Of a stretch of DNA of 64,000 bases, positions 23,637-32,555 are shown in pieces (the stretch's first letter is position 1; every line of letters begins with the position of its first letter). Position numbers and translations under genes: made by a program. Where the stretch lies: NCBI GenBank assembly GCA_963815445.1, contig CAWFGV010000006.1:124001-188000 (forward strand). Direction: 5' to 3'. The notes beneath the pieces are model-generated. The model was not told the origin of the DNA and made no database searches. It saw only the letters and a program-made list of their open reading frames with translations. The stretch is from JANLYC01 sp963815445. Lineage in GTDB: Bacteria; Actinomycetota; Actinomycetes; Propionibacteriales; Nocardioidaceae.

Positions 23637-24550
23637 GTGCTGAGACCGCAGGTTCGGGGTCGCACTCCGAGCCCCGCGATCGGCCGCTCGAGCCGCTGCT
23701 CAACCCCGGTCGCGTCGGGGGGCTCGGCGACGTGTTCCGTCGCCGGTACCTGCTGAAGCTGCTGGTGAGCAAGGAGCTGAAGGTCAGGTACTCGGGGTCT
23801 TCGGTGGGATTGGCGTGGTCGTACGTCCAGCCGGCCGTCCGGTTCGCGATGTACTACTGGATCATCGGCCTGCTGCTCACGCACAAGCTCGAGAACCGCG
23901 CCCTGCACATCTTCTCCGGCATGGTGGTCGTCTCGTTCCTGAGCAACGCCTTCAGCGCAGGTTGTCGCGCCGTGGTGAAGAACGGGTCGCTGGTCAAGAA
24001 GATCAACATGCCGCGCGAGACGTTCCCCGTCGCGTCGATCCTCGTCTCGGCGTACCACATGATCCCGATGTACGTCATCATGATCACCGCCTGCCTCGCG
24101 ATCGGCTGGCACCCTGACCTGCTCGGCGCCCTGGCGGCCGTGATGGCGCTTGCGCTCGTGTTGATCTGGGGTCTGGGCGTGGCGTTGCTGTTGAGTGCGT
24201 GGAACGTCTTCTTCCGTGACACCCAGAACGTCGTCGACGTCATCCAGACACTGATCACGTGGACGGTTCCGATGATCTACCCGTTCGGGATCGTGATGGA
24301 GAAGCTCGAGGCCTCGCACCAGTTCATCTACCAGGCCTACCTCGCCAACCCGCTGTGCATTGCGGTGCTGCTCAACAACAGGGCCTTCTGGACCACCACG
24401 GCCGCCGATCCGCGGCAGACCGCGATCGAGGAGCTGCCACCGCACCTGTTCGAGCGGGGCGCGATCACGATCGTCGCCGGGCTGCTGTTCGTGTGGCTCG
24501 CGCAGATCGTGTTCACGCGCCTCGAGGGACGATTCGCGGAGAAGCTCTGA
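23633..24550 (+). CDS. wzm: ABC-2 polysaccharide exporter permease (Wzm)
   Basis: A 305-residue membrane protein with about six spans and the ABC-2 pattern KELKVRYSGSSVGLAWSYVQPAV split across the first cytosolic helix (about 44-66). VSFLSNAFSAGCRAVVKNGS and KKINMPRETFPVA (about 122-134) are typical of O-antigen/teichoic-acid/galactan permeases. It follows glf with a 4-base overlap and precedes wzt with TGATG, so all three are coupled. In mycobacteria the matching pair exports the lipid-linked galactan precursor. Here the same role is inferred from glf and the GlfT1-like enzyme. Confidence 0.9.
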   Translation: MSAETAGSGSHSEPRDRPLEPLLNPGRVGGLGDVFRRRYLLKLLVSKELKVRYSGSSVGLAWSYVQPAVRFAMYYWIIGLLLTHKLENRALHIFSGMVVVSFLSNAFSAGCRAVVKNGSLVKKINMPRETFPVASILVSAYHMIPMYVIMITACLAIGWHPDLLGALAAVMALALVLIWGLGVALLLSAWNVFFRDTQNVVDVIQTLITWTVPMIYPFGIVMEKLEASHQFIYQAYLANPLCIAVLLNNRAFWTTTAADPRQTAIEELPPHLFERGAITIVAGLLFVWLAQIVFTRLEGRFAEKL

Positions 24551-25290
24551 TGGCCGAGGCGATCGTCGTCGACGGCGTCACCAAGACGTTCAAGCTGGCG
24601 AACCAGAAGACGATCAAGAAGCTGACCGTCAACGCCGTGCGCAGGCAGGAGCTGAGCCGTTCGCTCACGGCGCTCGATGACGTGTCGTTCACGCTCGAGC
24701 AAGGTGACAGCATCGGGTTGATGGGTCTGAACGGCTCAGGCAAGAGCACGCTGCTCAAGCTCATCTCGGGGGTGATGTCGCCGGACTCAGGCGAGGTCTG
24801 GACCCGCGGCAGGGTCGCCGGCCTCATCGAGGTCGGCGCCGGTTTTCATCCTGAGCTGTCCGGCCGCGAGAACGTGTACCTGAACGCGGCGATCCTCGGC
24901 ATGAGCGAAGAAGAGACCGATGCGAAGTTCGAGTCCATCGTCGAGTTCTCCGAGATGGGCAAGTTCCTGGAGAACGAGGTCCGGCACTACTCGTCCGGGA
25001 TGTTCATGCGGCTGGCGTTCGCGGTCGCGATCCACACCGAGTGCGACATCTTCTTGATGGACGAGATGCTCGCCGTCGGAGACCAGCCGTTCAAGCGCAA
25101 GTGCATGCGCAAGATCAGGGAGCTCAAGGCGCAGGGCAAGACCATGGTCTACGTCAGCCACAGCCCCAGGTCGGTGGTGAACCTGTGCCGCCGCGGCCTG
25201 GTGCTCGACAAGGGACGCACGGCCTTCGTGGGCTCGTCGGAGGAGGCCGTCAAGCACCTCGGCTACGACCTCAACGACGAGGACGACTGA
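24550..25290 (+). CDS. wzt: ABC exporter ATPase (Wzt)
   Basis: A 246-residue ATPase. Walker A GLNGSGKST is at 59-67, the signature YSSGM at 147-151, Walker B DIFLMDEM at 166-173 and the switch His at 204 (VSHS). It has no C-terminal carbohydrate-binding domain, so export is probably not gated by a modified glycan end, as in the mycobacterial galactan exporter. ATG at 24550 overlaps the Wzm stop. The longer frame from 24259 is a shadow of wzm. It drives transport of the lipid-linked glycan across the membrane. Confidence 0.92.
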   Translation: MAEAIVVDGVTKTFKLANQKTIKKLTVNAVRRQELSRSLTALDDVSFTLEQGDSIGLMGLNGSGKSTLLKLISGVMSPDSGEVWTRGRVAGLIEVGAGFHPELSGRENVYLNAAILGMSEEETDAKFESIVEFSEMGKFLENEVRHYSSGMFMRLAFAVAIHTECDIFLMDEMLAVGDQPFKRKCMRKIRELKAQGKTMVYVSHSPRSVVNLCRRGLVLDKGRTAFVGSSEEAVKHLGYDLNDEDD

Positions 25291-25404
25291 TTCGGCGCGG
25301 CAAGGACAAATTACGACCGTGTAGTTCTCTCAGACAGGTGGCGGGTGCCCTGAGGCTGTAGTGACAATTGGTGACCGAGTGATCACTGACAGTCTGGAGC
25401 CCCT
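25291..25404. promoter_or_regulatory. Promoter region of the amidase gene with a 10-bp palindrome
   Basis: The 114-base gap is less GC-rich than its surroundings. It contains AGTGATCACT (25378-25387), a perfect palindrome 18 bases before the GTG start, and a CTCAG…CTGAG inverted pair further upstream. I cannot assign the regulator. Confidence 0.35.
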
Positions 25405-28263
25405 GTGCGCGCTGCGTCCCGCCCCTCATCGCCGGTCGCGTTGCCGGCGCTCCTGCTGGCTCTCGGCTCGCTGGTGGCCATCGCCCCCGCCGACGCCGTC
25501 ATCACCCCGACGAACGCCAGCGCAGCGCTGCCCGGCTCCCCGCACGCGGCCGGGACGGCCGCCGTGGCGCCGCATCCGGTGCGACCGCGCGTGGCGACGT
25601 ACCCCGTCCACGGTGTCAGCCCCGCCGGGCTCAGGGCCTGGGCGGCGACATCCGGGAAGGCCGTGCACACGTTGGCGATGACTCAGCGACTGGCCGCTGT
25701 CTCTGCTCCCGAGCCCGCCCACGGGGTTGCGGTGGCCGGCGTCACCTGGGCCGGGCCGGCGCCGCGCGGTCTCGCCCTGGCGCTCCGCACTCGCACGAAC
25801 GGGACCTGGTCGGGCTGGACCACGATGCCGTACGACGCCGATCACGGGCCGGACCCGACCTCAGCCGAGGCCAGGAACGCGAGACCGGGCAGCGACCCGT
25901 TCGTGGTCGGGACCGTCGACGACGTCCAGCTGAAGGTGCAGACCAGCACGGGTGCAGTCCCGAAGGACTTGTCGTTGTCGGTCGTGAACCCCGGGACCTC
26001 GTCGTCGGACGCCCACCCTCAGCCGATCACGCCGGACGAGGCAGCGGAGACCCTTACGCCTCCGGCGACGTCGACGGTGGGCAGATCCGCGAGCGGCGGC
26101 AGTGGGTCGCTCGCCCAGCCGACCGAGCCCGTCAGGACCCAGTCGGCCACTCCGATGCCGACGATCTACTCCCGGGCGGACTGGGGCGCAGACGAGCGGC
26201 TGCGGGGCTGCTGCGTCGAGTACGGCGAGGTGCACGCCGGCTTCGTGCACCACACGGTCAACGCCAACGGCTACACCAAGGCTGAGGTCCCTGCGATCCT
26301 GCGTGGGATCTACGCGTATCACACGCAGAGCAGGGGCTGGCGCGACATCGGGTACAACTACCTGATCGACCGCTTCGGCCGGATCTGGGAGGGCAGATAC
26401 GGCGGGATCACGCTCCCGGTCGTCGGCGCCCACACGCTGAACTACAACGAGAACTCGTTCGCCGCCTCGGCCATCGGCAACTACGACATCGCCCGTCCGT
26501 CAGCGGCGATGGTCGACGCCTATGCCCGGCTGTACGCCTGGAAGTTGAGCCTGCACGGAGTGCGGCCGACGAGTCGGCAGAACGTGGCGGGTACGACGTT
26601 CAATGCGATCAGCGGGCACCGCGACGCGGCGCAGACCGCCTGTCCGGGCCGTTACCTCTACGCGAAGATCCCGACGATCATCGCGCAAGCACAGAAGTAC
26701 CAGCACGGTTTCCTCGGTCGGGACCTCCAGCACTCGTTCGTGCGGGACAGCCGGCCCGACCTGTTGATGGTGGACCAGGCAGGTGCGGTCTCGGTCGCCC
26801 GCGGAACCGGACCACCCGGCTTCGCCGCGCCGGTCGTCCCCTCCGGGGTCGCCGGACCGACCTCTCTCGCCGGTATGGACCGGGTGGTTCCGGTCGGTGA
26901 CGTCACGGGTGACCACGTCAACGACCTGATGGCGCGCAACGCGTCCACGGGGAGCACCGCGGTCTATCCGGGCGTCGGCGACGGCACGTTCGGCGCCCCC
27001 ATCCGACCGGTGATGCGGTGGGCCGGTGACGACCTCTTCGCGGGGGTCGGCGACGTCACCGGTGATCATCGCAACGACGTCGTCGGCCGGAGTGCGACGA
27101 CCGGCGGGCTGCGGGTCTACCCGGGCCGCGGGGCCGGGAGGTTCGGCGCCGGTCGGGTCGCCATCACGCAGGCGGCCGGCTTCACGCTCCTCACCGGGGG
27201 AGGTGACTTCAACCGCGACGGGTACTCCGACCTGGTGACGCGCGGTACGAACGGGACGGTGCTGGTCTGGTACGGCGACGGGCAGGGCGGCTTCCCGACG
27301 CACCAGCGCCTCGCGCGGGACTGGTCCGGCAAGGACATGCTCAGCGGCGGCGCTGACCTGACGGGTGACGGGATGCCCGACCTGGTGGCGCGGTCGGCGA
27401 CCACACACGTGGTCTCGACGTTCGCGAACATCGGGGGCGACAGCCTCTCACCGGCCATCGGGCAGCGCCGGTCGGTGGCCAGCCGGCTCGCACTCTCCGG
27501 CGACCTGACCGGGGACCATCGGGCGGACCTGGTGGGCCTGACGCGTGCGCAGACCGTCGAGGTGTTCGCGGGCAACAAGAACAACTGGCTGCACGCGCCC
27601 GTCTCCCGCGGGACGACCTGGGCCGGCGTCGACAAGGTGTTGGTCGTCGGCGACTGGGACCGCGACGGCTACGTGGACGCGATGGCACGTCGGCGCAGTG
27701 ACGGAGCGATGCAGCTCTACCGCGGTACCAGCACCGGCACGTTCGCAGCTCCGGTCGGCTCCTGGGCCGGCTGGGGGTCCCGCCGCCTGATCACGCCGGT
27801 TGGCGATGTCAACGGGGACGGGCATCCAGACCTGATGGCGCAGGCGTCGAACGGGTCGATCTACCTGTACCCCGGTCGAGGTCGGCACGGTTTCGCGGCG
27901 CCGGTCATCATGAGGTCGTCCCTGCCGAAGGGATCGAACGTCGTCGCGGTCGGGCTCTGGACGAAGGACGGGACGCCGGACGTCCTCGTCCGCACAGCGG
28001 CGGGGCAGCTCCTGCTCTACCCCGGTAACGGGCCCGGCGGGCTGGACGATCCGGTGGTGATCGGGCGGAACCTCGGTCGGTACACCACGCTGGTCGGTGT
28101 GGGTGACCTGACCGGCGACGGTCAGGCCGATCTGGTCGGCCGGCGTGCCAACGGCCAGGCCTGGCTGCTCCCGGGTAGGACCCTGACGGCGAAAGCGCCG
28201 CACGGTGGCCTGGGGCCGCCGCAGTACCTGGCCGCGGACTGGTCGGCGTACCGACTCGGCTAG
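25405..28263 (+). CDS. Secreted PGRP-type N-acetylmuramoyl-L-alanine amidase with FG-GAP repeats
   Basis: A 952-residue exported protein. Residues 1-31 form a signal peptide (hydrophobic core ending PADA). An Amidase_2/PGRP domain spans about 250-435, with likely zinc ligands H282 or H283 (GFVHHTVN), H405 (SGHRD) and C413 (TACPG). About nine FG-GAP/VCBS-like repeats of the form GDVTGDHxxDLMxR fill roughly 455-935, and their Asp/Gly loops probably bind calcium and form a beta-propeller. It should cleave the lactyl-peptide amide bond of peptidoglycan. The GTG start has GGAG 5 bases upstream. Its stop overlaps the galE stop in CTAG. The propeller suggests wall or surface binding. Confidence 0.88.
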   Translation: MRAASRPSSPVALPALLLALGSLVAIAPADAVITPTNASAALPGSPHAAGTAAVAPHPVRPRVATYPVHGVSPAGLRAWAATSGKAVHTLAMTQRLAAVSAPEPAHGVAVAGVTWAGPAPRGLALALRTRTNGTWSGWTTMPYDADHGPDPTSAEARNARPGSDPFVVGTVDDVQLKVQTSTGAVPKDLSLSVVNPGTSSSDAHPQPITPDEAAETLTPPATSTVGRSASGGSGSLAQPTEPVRTQSATPMPTIYSRADWGADERLRGCCVEYGEVHAGFVHHTVNANGYTKAEVPAILRGIYAYHTQSRGWRDIGYNYLIDRFGRIWEGRYGGITLPVVGAHTLNYNENSFAASAIGNYDIARPSAAMVDAYARLYAWKLSLHGVRPTSRQNVAGTTFNAISGHRDAAQTACPGRYLYAKIPTIIAQAQKYQHGFLGRDLQHSFVRDSRPDLLMVDQAGAVSVARGTGPPGFAAPVVPSGVAGPTSLAGMDRVVPVGDVTGDHVNDLMARNASTGSTAVYPGVGDGTFGAPIRPVMRWAGDDLFAGVGDVTGDHRNDVVGRSATTGGLRVYPGRGAGRFGAGRVAITQAAGFTLLTGGGDFNRDGYSDLVTRGTNGTVLVWYGDGQGGFPTHQRLARDWSGKDMLSGGADLTGDGMPDLVARSATTHVVSTFANIGGDSLSPAIGQRRSVASRLALSGDLTGDHRADLVGLTRAQTVEVFAGNKNNWLHAPVSRGTTWAGVDKVLVVGDWDRDGYVDAMARRRSDGAMQLYRGTSTGTFAAPVGSWAGWGSRRLITPVGDVNGDGHPDLMAQASNGSIYLYPGRGRHGFAAPVIMRSSLPKGSNVVAVGLWTKDGTPDVLVRTAAGQLLLYPGNGPGGLDDPVVIGRNLGRYTTLVGVGDLTGDGQADLVGRRANGQAWLLPGRTLTAKAPHGGLGPPQYLAADWSAYRLG

Positions 28264-29264
28264 CTGCCCGTGGGAGCGACCGCGGGTGTCCCGTGGGCGC
28301 CGGCCCAGGCGTCCCAGGCTGAGGAGACCATGTCCTCGAGGGTCTTGCCCGACGACCATCCGAGAGTCTCGGCGATTCGGGTCGGGTCCGAGACCAGGTC
28401 GGCGGGGTCGCCCGGACGACGGGCGACCACGGTCGGGCGGATGTCGTAGCCCGTCGTGGCTGCGATCTGGTCGATGACCTCCTTGACCGACGAGCCCTGG
28501 CCGGATCCGACGTTGAAGATGTCGTGCCGTCGGTCATCACGGGAGAGATAGTCCAGGGTGTCGACGTGGGCCTGGGCCAGGTCGAGGATGTGGACGTAGT
28601 CGCGGATGCACGTGCCGTCGGCGGTGTCGTAGTCGTCGCCGAAGATCTGCGGCTGCCGCCCGTTCGTCACCGCCTTGAGGACGATCGGAATGAGGTTGAG
28701 CGCCTCGGGGTCGCCCAGGTCCGACCAGCCCGCTCCAGCCACGTTGAAGTAGCGCAGCCCGGCCCACCGCAGCCCCCACGCCGCTGCCGCGTCGGCACAC
28801 AGCCACTCGCAGATCAGCTTGGTGCGCCCGTACGGGCTGATCGGGTTGGCCGGGATGTCTTCGGTGAGCTGCTGGCCAGGCGGAACGTCCGGCAGGCCGT
28901 ACGTCGCGGCCGAGGACGAGAACATCAGCCGGTCGACCCCGGTGGCCTCCATCGCCAGCAGCAGGTTGGCCAGGCCGCCGACGTTCTGGTGGTAGTAGTA
29001 CGCGGGACGCTCGGCGGACTCACCGACCTGCTTCTTGGCGGCGATGTGGACGACCGCGTCGACGGCGTACTCCTGGATGAGGGCCGCGAGCTTGTCGACC
29101 GCCTGGTCCTCGGCGATGTCGACCTGGACGAGGGGCACGTCCCCCACTCGCTCGGCCGCACCGGTGCTGAGGTCGTCGACGACGACGGCGTCACCGCGGT
29201 CGCGCAGCAGCCGGACCACGTGGGCACCGATATAGCCGGCGCCGCCGGTCACCAGGACAGTCAT
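28260..29264 (-). CDS. galE: UDP-glucose 4-epimerase
   Basis: A 334-residue short-chain dehydrogenase-type enzyme. The NAD loop GGAGYIGAH lies at 7-15, the catalytic YxxxK is Y-G-R-T-K in SPYGRTKLICEW, and SSSAATYGLP carries the catalytic Ser. It interconverts UDP-glucose and UDP-galactose and so supplies the substrate of Glf. The length is typical. It converges with the amidase gene (4-base overlap in CTAG) and follows the TIGR03089 gene on the same strand 41 bases away. A role in supplying the galactan route is strongly suggested by the cluster. Confidence 0.93.
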   Translation of the reverse strand: MTVLVTGGAGYIGAHVVRLLRDRGDAVVVDDLSTGAAERVGDVPLVQVDIAEDQAVDKLAALIQEYAVDAVVHIAAKKQVGESAERPAYYYHQNVGGLANLLLAMEATGVDRLMFSSSAATYGLPDVPPGQQLTEDIPANPISPYGRTKLICEWLCADAAAAWGLRWAGLRYFNVAGAGWSDLGDPEALNLIPIVLKAVTNGRQPQIFGDDYDTADGTCIRDYVHILDLAQAHVDTLDYLSRDDRRHDIFNVGSGQGSSVKEVIDQIAATTGYDIRPTVVARRPGDPADLVSDPTRIAETLGWSSGKTLEDMVSSAWDAWAGAHGTPAVAPTGS

Positions 29265-29305
29265 GGCGTCACCCTACCGACGGGATCGGACGGCCACAGA
29301 CGAAG

Positions 29306-30088
29306 TCATTCGGCCCACGCGACGCACGTGACCCGTTCGGCGGTCGCGATCTGTCGGCGGCGGTCCGGGTCGGCGTTCACGATCAGCACCAAGGACCCGC
29401 CCACCGCCAGCGGTGCCGCAACTGACGTCACGAGCCCGTTCAGGTCTGCGGTGCCGAGGTCGGTCGCGAGGCGGCCCCCCGATGCCAGCCCGTGCCGCTC
29501 GGCCGCAGCGCGCCCGGCCGCCACCATGGCCTCGTGGGTTCCTGGTGCGGCCCCGGCGAACGCGGCGGAGACGGCACGACCATGTGGGGCAGCCGGCCGG
29601 GGGTCGAGCAGCGCATCGGGCTGGGACGGAACCTCGACGGCGAAGTCGAGCCACCCCGGCGGGAGAGGTTCGGTGAACCTGCCTCCGAGTGGGCGCAGCG
29701 AGCAGGCGAGCGCGACTCCTGCCCCGTCCAGCTCGTCCGGATGCCCCACCTCAGCAGGTCCGACCACCTGAACCGCCGCTTCCGCGGGACGGGCGAGGAC
29801 GAGCCCGGCAGCCCAGCAACCCAGCACGATGGCCGGAGCCAGCCAGTGCGTCGGGAGCCGAACAGCGCAGCCGTCGCCCGGATCGATGCCGAGCTCGTCC
29901 GCGTACAGGTTGGCGATCTTGCTGACCCAGTTGTCGAAGGTGACGCCGCTCAGCTCGACGCGCTCACCGGTCGCCTCGTCGTAGAACGTGACCAGGGGCC
30001 GACCGGGGTCGGCCCGGACCGTGTCGGCGAGGGCCTCGACCAGCGTGGTCGGCGAGCCTGGGGACGAGCGGGCGGTGGGGTGCGTCAC
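29306..30088 (-). CDS. TIGR03089 family protein (AMP-binding-enzyme-like)
   Basis: A 260-residue protein of the actinobacterial TIGR03089 group. TLVEALADTVRADPGRPLVTF and LSGVTFDNWVSKIANLYADE resemble the N-terminal part of acyl-CoA synthetase/AMP-binding enzymes. The short length and lack of the usual Ser/Thr/Gly-rich P-loop make adenylation unlikely. Function is unknown. GTG at 30088 (VTHPTARSS) was chosen; it has no clear Shine-Dalgarno site, and the frame upstream is a shadow of manC. It diverges from manC with a 42-base gap. Confidence 0.75.
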   Translation of the reverse strand: MTHPTARSSPGSPTTLVEALADTVRADPGRPLVTFYDEATGERVELSGVTFDNWVSKIANLYADELGIDPGDGCAVRLPTHWLAPAIVLGCWAAGLVLARPAEAAVQVVGPAEVGHPDELDGAGVALACSLRPLGGRFTEPLPPGWLDFAVEVPSQPDALLDPRPAAPHGRAVSAAFAGAAPGTHEAMVAAGRAAAERHGLASGGRLATDLGTADLNGLVTSVAAPLAVGGSLVLIVNADPDRRRQIATAERVTCVAWAE

Positions 30089-30130
30089 GGGCCGAGCGTA
30101 GCGAGCGACCCGAGGCGGCTGCATGGTTGG

Positions 30131-31207
30131 ATGAGCGCCGTGGAAGCCGTCATCGTCGCGGGTGGGCTCGGTACCCGGCTGCGGCCGCTCACCGAGCACG
30201 TTCCCAAGCACCTGCTCCCGGTCGCCGGGGTGCCGTTCGTGGCACACCAGATCGCCAAGCTGGCCGCGGCCGGTGTACGCCGGGTCGTGCTGGCCACGAG
30301 CTATCACGCTGACCGGTTCGAGCCGATCCTCGGGGACGGGGAGGCGTGGGGGATCGAGCTGGCCTACGTCACCGAGACCGAGCTGCTCGGGACCGCCGGC
30401 GCCATCCGCAACGCGGCCGCGGCTCTGCATGGTGACGACGACCCGGTCGTGGTGCTCAACGGTGACGTCCTCAGTGGCCATGACCTGCATGCTCAGCTGG
30501 CGCACCATCGTCGGCGCCGCGCCGACGTGACCCTGCACCTGGTGACCGTCGACGATGCACGGCCCTTCGGCTGCGTCCCCACCGACGCCGAGGACCGGGT
30601 CACGGCCTTCCTCGAGAAGTCGCCAGACCCGGTCTCGCTCCAGATCAACGCCGGGTGCTATCTGTTCGAACCGTCGATGATCGCCACGATCCCCGATGGT
30701 CGCTCGGTCTCGGTCGAACGCGAGACGTTCCCGGCCCTGGTGACCGCCGGGCGGCACATCTCCGGGTATGTCGACCAGTCCTACTGGCACGACCTCGGTA
30801 CGCCTGAGGCGCTGCGCCGCGGCTCTGTGGACGTCGTGCGCGGAGTCGCGTCGAGCCCTGCCTTCACCGCACCGCCCGCCGAGGCCTGGGTCGATGCTGC
30901 CACCGAGGTCGCCGCCGGTGTGACCGTGTCCGGAGGCTCGGCCGTCGGCCCCCGCGTCGAGCTCGGGGCCGGGGCTGTCGTGGACGGATCGGTCGTCTGC
31001 GAGGACGTCGTCATCGGGGCGGGCGCCCGAGTCTCCGCGAGTGTGCTCGGGCGCGGCTGCCGGGTCGGCGCCGGCACCGTGCTGCAGGGAGTTGCGGTGG
31101 GTGACCGGGCTGACATCGGTGCCGGCTGCGAGCTGCTGGACGGAGTCCGCGTCTGGGGTGATGTCGTGATCCCGGCCGGGGGAGTGCGCTTCTCTGCTGA
31201 CGTGTGA
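30131..31207 (+). CDS. manC: Mannose-1-phosphate guanylyltransferase (NDP-sugar pyrophosphorylase)
   Basis: A 358-residue enzyme. The nucleotidyltransferase signature GGLGTRLRPLT lies at about 11-21, followed by PKHLLPVAGVPF, NGDVLSG (metal Asp) and NAGCYLF. A left-handed beta-helix tail of hexapeptide-like repeats (VGPRVELGAGAVVDGSVVC…) fills about 265-345. It makes GDP-mannose, or another NDP-sugar, for glycans and lipoglycans. Position and type match M. tuberculosis Rv3264c. ATG at 30131 was chosen because the ATG at 30123 meets an immediate stop. The nucleotide specificity is assumed from the homologue. Confidence 0.85.
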   Translation: MSAVEAVIVAGGLGTRLRPLTEHVPKHLLPVAGVPFVAHQIAKLAAAGVRRVVLATSYHADRFEPILGDGEAWGIELAYVTETELLGTAGAIRNAAAALHGDDDPVVVLNGDVLSGHDLHAQLAHHRRRRADVTLHLVTVDDARPFGCVPTDAEDRVTAFLEKSPDPVSLQINAGCYLFEPSMIATIPDGRSVSVERETFPALVTAGRHISGYVDQSYWHDLGTPEALRRGSVDVVRGVASSPAFTAPPAEAWVDAATEVAAGVTVSGGSAVGPRVELGAGAVVDGSVVCEDVVIGAGARVSASVLGRGCRVGAGTVLQGVAVGDRADIGAGCELLDGVRVWGDVVIPAGGVRFSADV

Positions 31208-31214
31208 CGTGCGC

Positions 31215-31250
31215 TCAGGTGGGGTCAGGTGGGGTCAGGTGGGGTGAGGT
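31215..31250. repeat. Short tandem repeat, unit TCAGGTGGGG
   Basis: Three and a half copies of a 10-bp unit lie between the manC stop and the minus-strand membrane protein gene. No function is evident, and slippage-prone copy number is likely. Confidence 0.6.
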
Positions 31251-31257
31251 TCGGCCG

Positions 31258-31719
31258 CTACCGGTCCATCAACCACGCGACGCCGCCCAGCAGCGCCGCG
31301 AACTGCAGCGTGCGGCCGATGATGATGGCGCTGTGGAAGGCGACCCGGTTGAAACGCAGCTGGCCCGCGAGAACCGCCGTGATCGCCAACGGGGGGATCG
31401 CGATCAAGGACGACGTGAACAGCAGTGCCATCCCGATCCAGGGACGGTCGGCGGTCGTGGACCTGATGCGCTCGTAGCGACGAGCCCAGTCGGGGTTGGC
31501 CATCTTGCGACGGAAGTAGGACCAGTCCATCGACCTGCGGCTCACTTCGTACCAGGGGATCTTGCCGACCGCCTGGCCCGTTCCGGCCACCAGCGCGACC
31601 AGCCAGATGTTGAGGTCGCCGATCAACGCCGCGATGCCGGCGATGTACGCCTCCATGTTGACCAACGGGACGACCGCAGACAGGACACCCATGGCGAAGG
31701 TGGCGAGCAACAGCCTCAT
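31258..31719 (-). CDS. Small VTT/DedA-like (YqaA-type) membrane protein
   Basis: A 153-residue membrane protein with about four hydrophobic segments. VALVAGTGQAVGKIPWYEVSRR (about 40-61, read in two parts) carries the G-x3-G-x3-Y-like motif of the VTT/SNARE-associated superfamily, and LLFTSSLIAIPPLAI fits the second re-entrant region. It is shorter than classical DedA, like YqaA. Family members are flippase- or envelope-related. It is the last gene of the fbiA-fbiB-DUF3105 minus-strand group. Confidence 0.7.
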   Translation of the reverse strand: MRLLLATFAMGVLSAVVPLVNMEAYIAGIAALIGDLNIWLVALVAGTGQAVGKIPWYEVSRRSMDWSYFRRKMANPDWARRYERIRSTTADRPWIGMALLFTSSLIAIPPLAITAVLAGQLRFNRVAFHSAIIIGRTLQFAALLGGVAWLMDR

Positions 31720-31748
31720 GACAGGAGATTCTCTCTGGCTGCGGACCG

Positions 31749-32516
31749 CTACTGGTGCCAGAGGTAACCCTCGGGCGCGTCGTCGAAGGGGAACTTCTTC
31801 ATGAACGCGTCCAGGGCCGCACCTGAGAAGCCGGTGCAGTACTGGCTCTCGCCCCAGGAGGGGTCGGCCTTGAACGTCTTCGAGTCGTAGGTCGGCTGGT
31901 GGATCGACCAGTGCGTGAACGCGAGATGCTTGCCGTCGGGGATCGCCTGACCGGCGCCGTCTGCAGAGGTCCAGGGCGCGAAGATCACGTTGTAGCGGGG
32001 GTCGTTGCCGTATGCGTCGAACTTCGCGGCGGTCGCCTTCAGCAGCTTCAGCTGGCCGCTGTCGCCGGCCAGCTTGTCGTCATACCAGACGATCGTCCAG
32101 CCGTGCTCCTCGTTGTGCACCAGGATCTCGAGGGAGGGCCGTTCGTCGGCGGCGTAGAAGTGCTTGCCGGTCTGGTCAGGCGTCGGGTTGTGCGGACCGA
32201 ACGGGGGCGGGTTCACCGAATAGGGGACGGGTTGGTCGGTGTGCTGACCCTGCCCGCTGGCGTCGACCTCCTTGATCGGCCCGCAGCCGGCCGCCTGAGC
32301 CGCTGCGCCGATCTTGGTCAGGTCCAGCTTGGCCAGCCGGCTCTTCTCCCGGTTGTTCTTCACCACGGTGAAGATCGCCGCCCCGGTGATGACCAGCGCC
32401 ACCGCCACACACACAGCGACCACCGTGAGGGTACGACGACGTTCGGCAGCGCGCGCCTGCTTGCGCTTCTGCTCGAGGATCTCGCGGCGATCCTGGTTCT
32501 TCTTGGGTTTGCTCAC
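31749..32516 (-). CDS. DUF3105 membrane-anchored protein
   Basis: A 255-residue protein with a charged N-terminus (about 1-28), one membrane span (about 29-51) and an extracytoplasmic DUF3105 domain. The family marks HFYAADERPS, LVHNEEHGWTIVWY (H-N-E-E-H) and the final ALDAFMKKFPFDDAPE are visible. The HNEEH motif could bind metal, though the family has no proven function. Two Cys residues (in AAGCGPI and SQYCTGF) could pair. It lies 39 bases after fbiB on the same strand. Confidence 0.82.
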   Translation of the reverse strand: MSKPKKNQDRREILEQKRKQARAAERRRTLTVVAVCVAVALVITGAAIFTVVKNNREKSRLAKLDLTKIGAAAQAAGCGPIKEVDASGQGQHTDQPVPYSVNPPPFGPHNPTPDQTGKHFYAADERPSLEILVHNEEHGWTIVWYDDKLAGDSGQLKLLKATAAKFDAYGNDPRYNVIFAPWTSADGAGQAIPDGKHLAFTHWSIHQPTYDSKTFKADPSWGESQYCTGFSGAALDAFMKKFPFDDAPEGYLWHQ

Positions 32517-32555
32517 GGGTGGATGGCCTCTCGGTACCGACAGCGTCGGGTCAGT

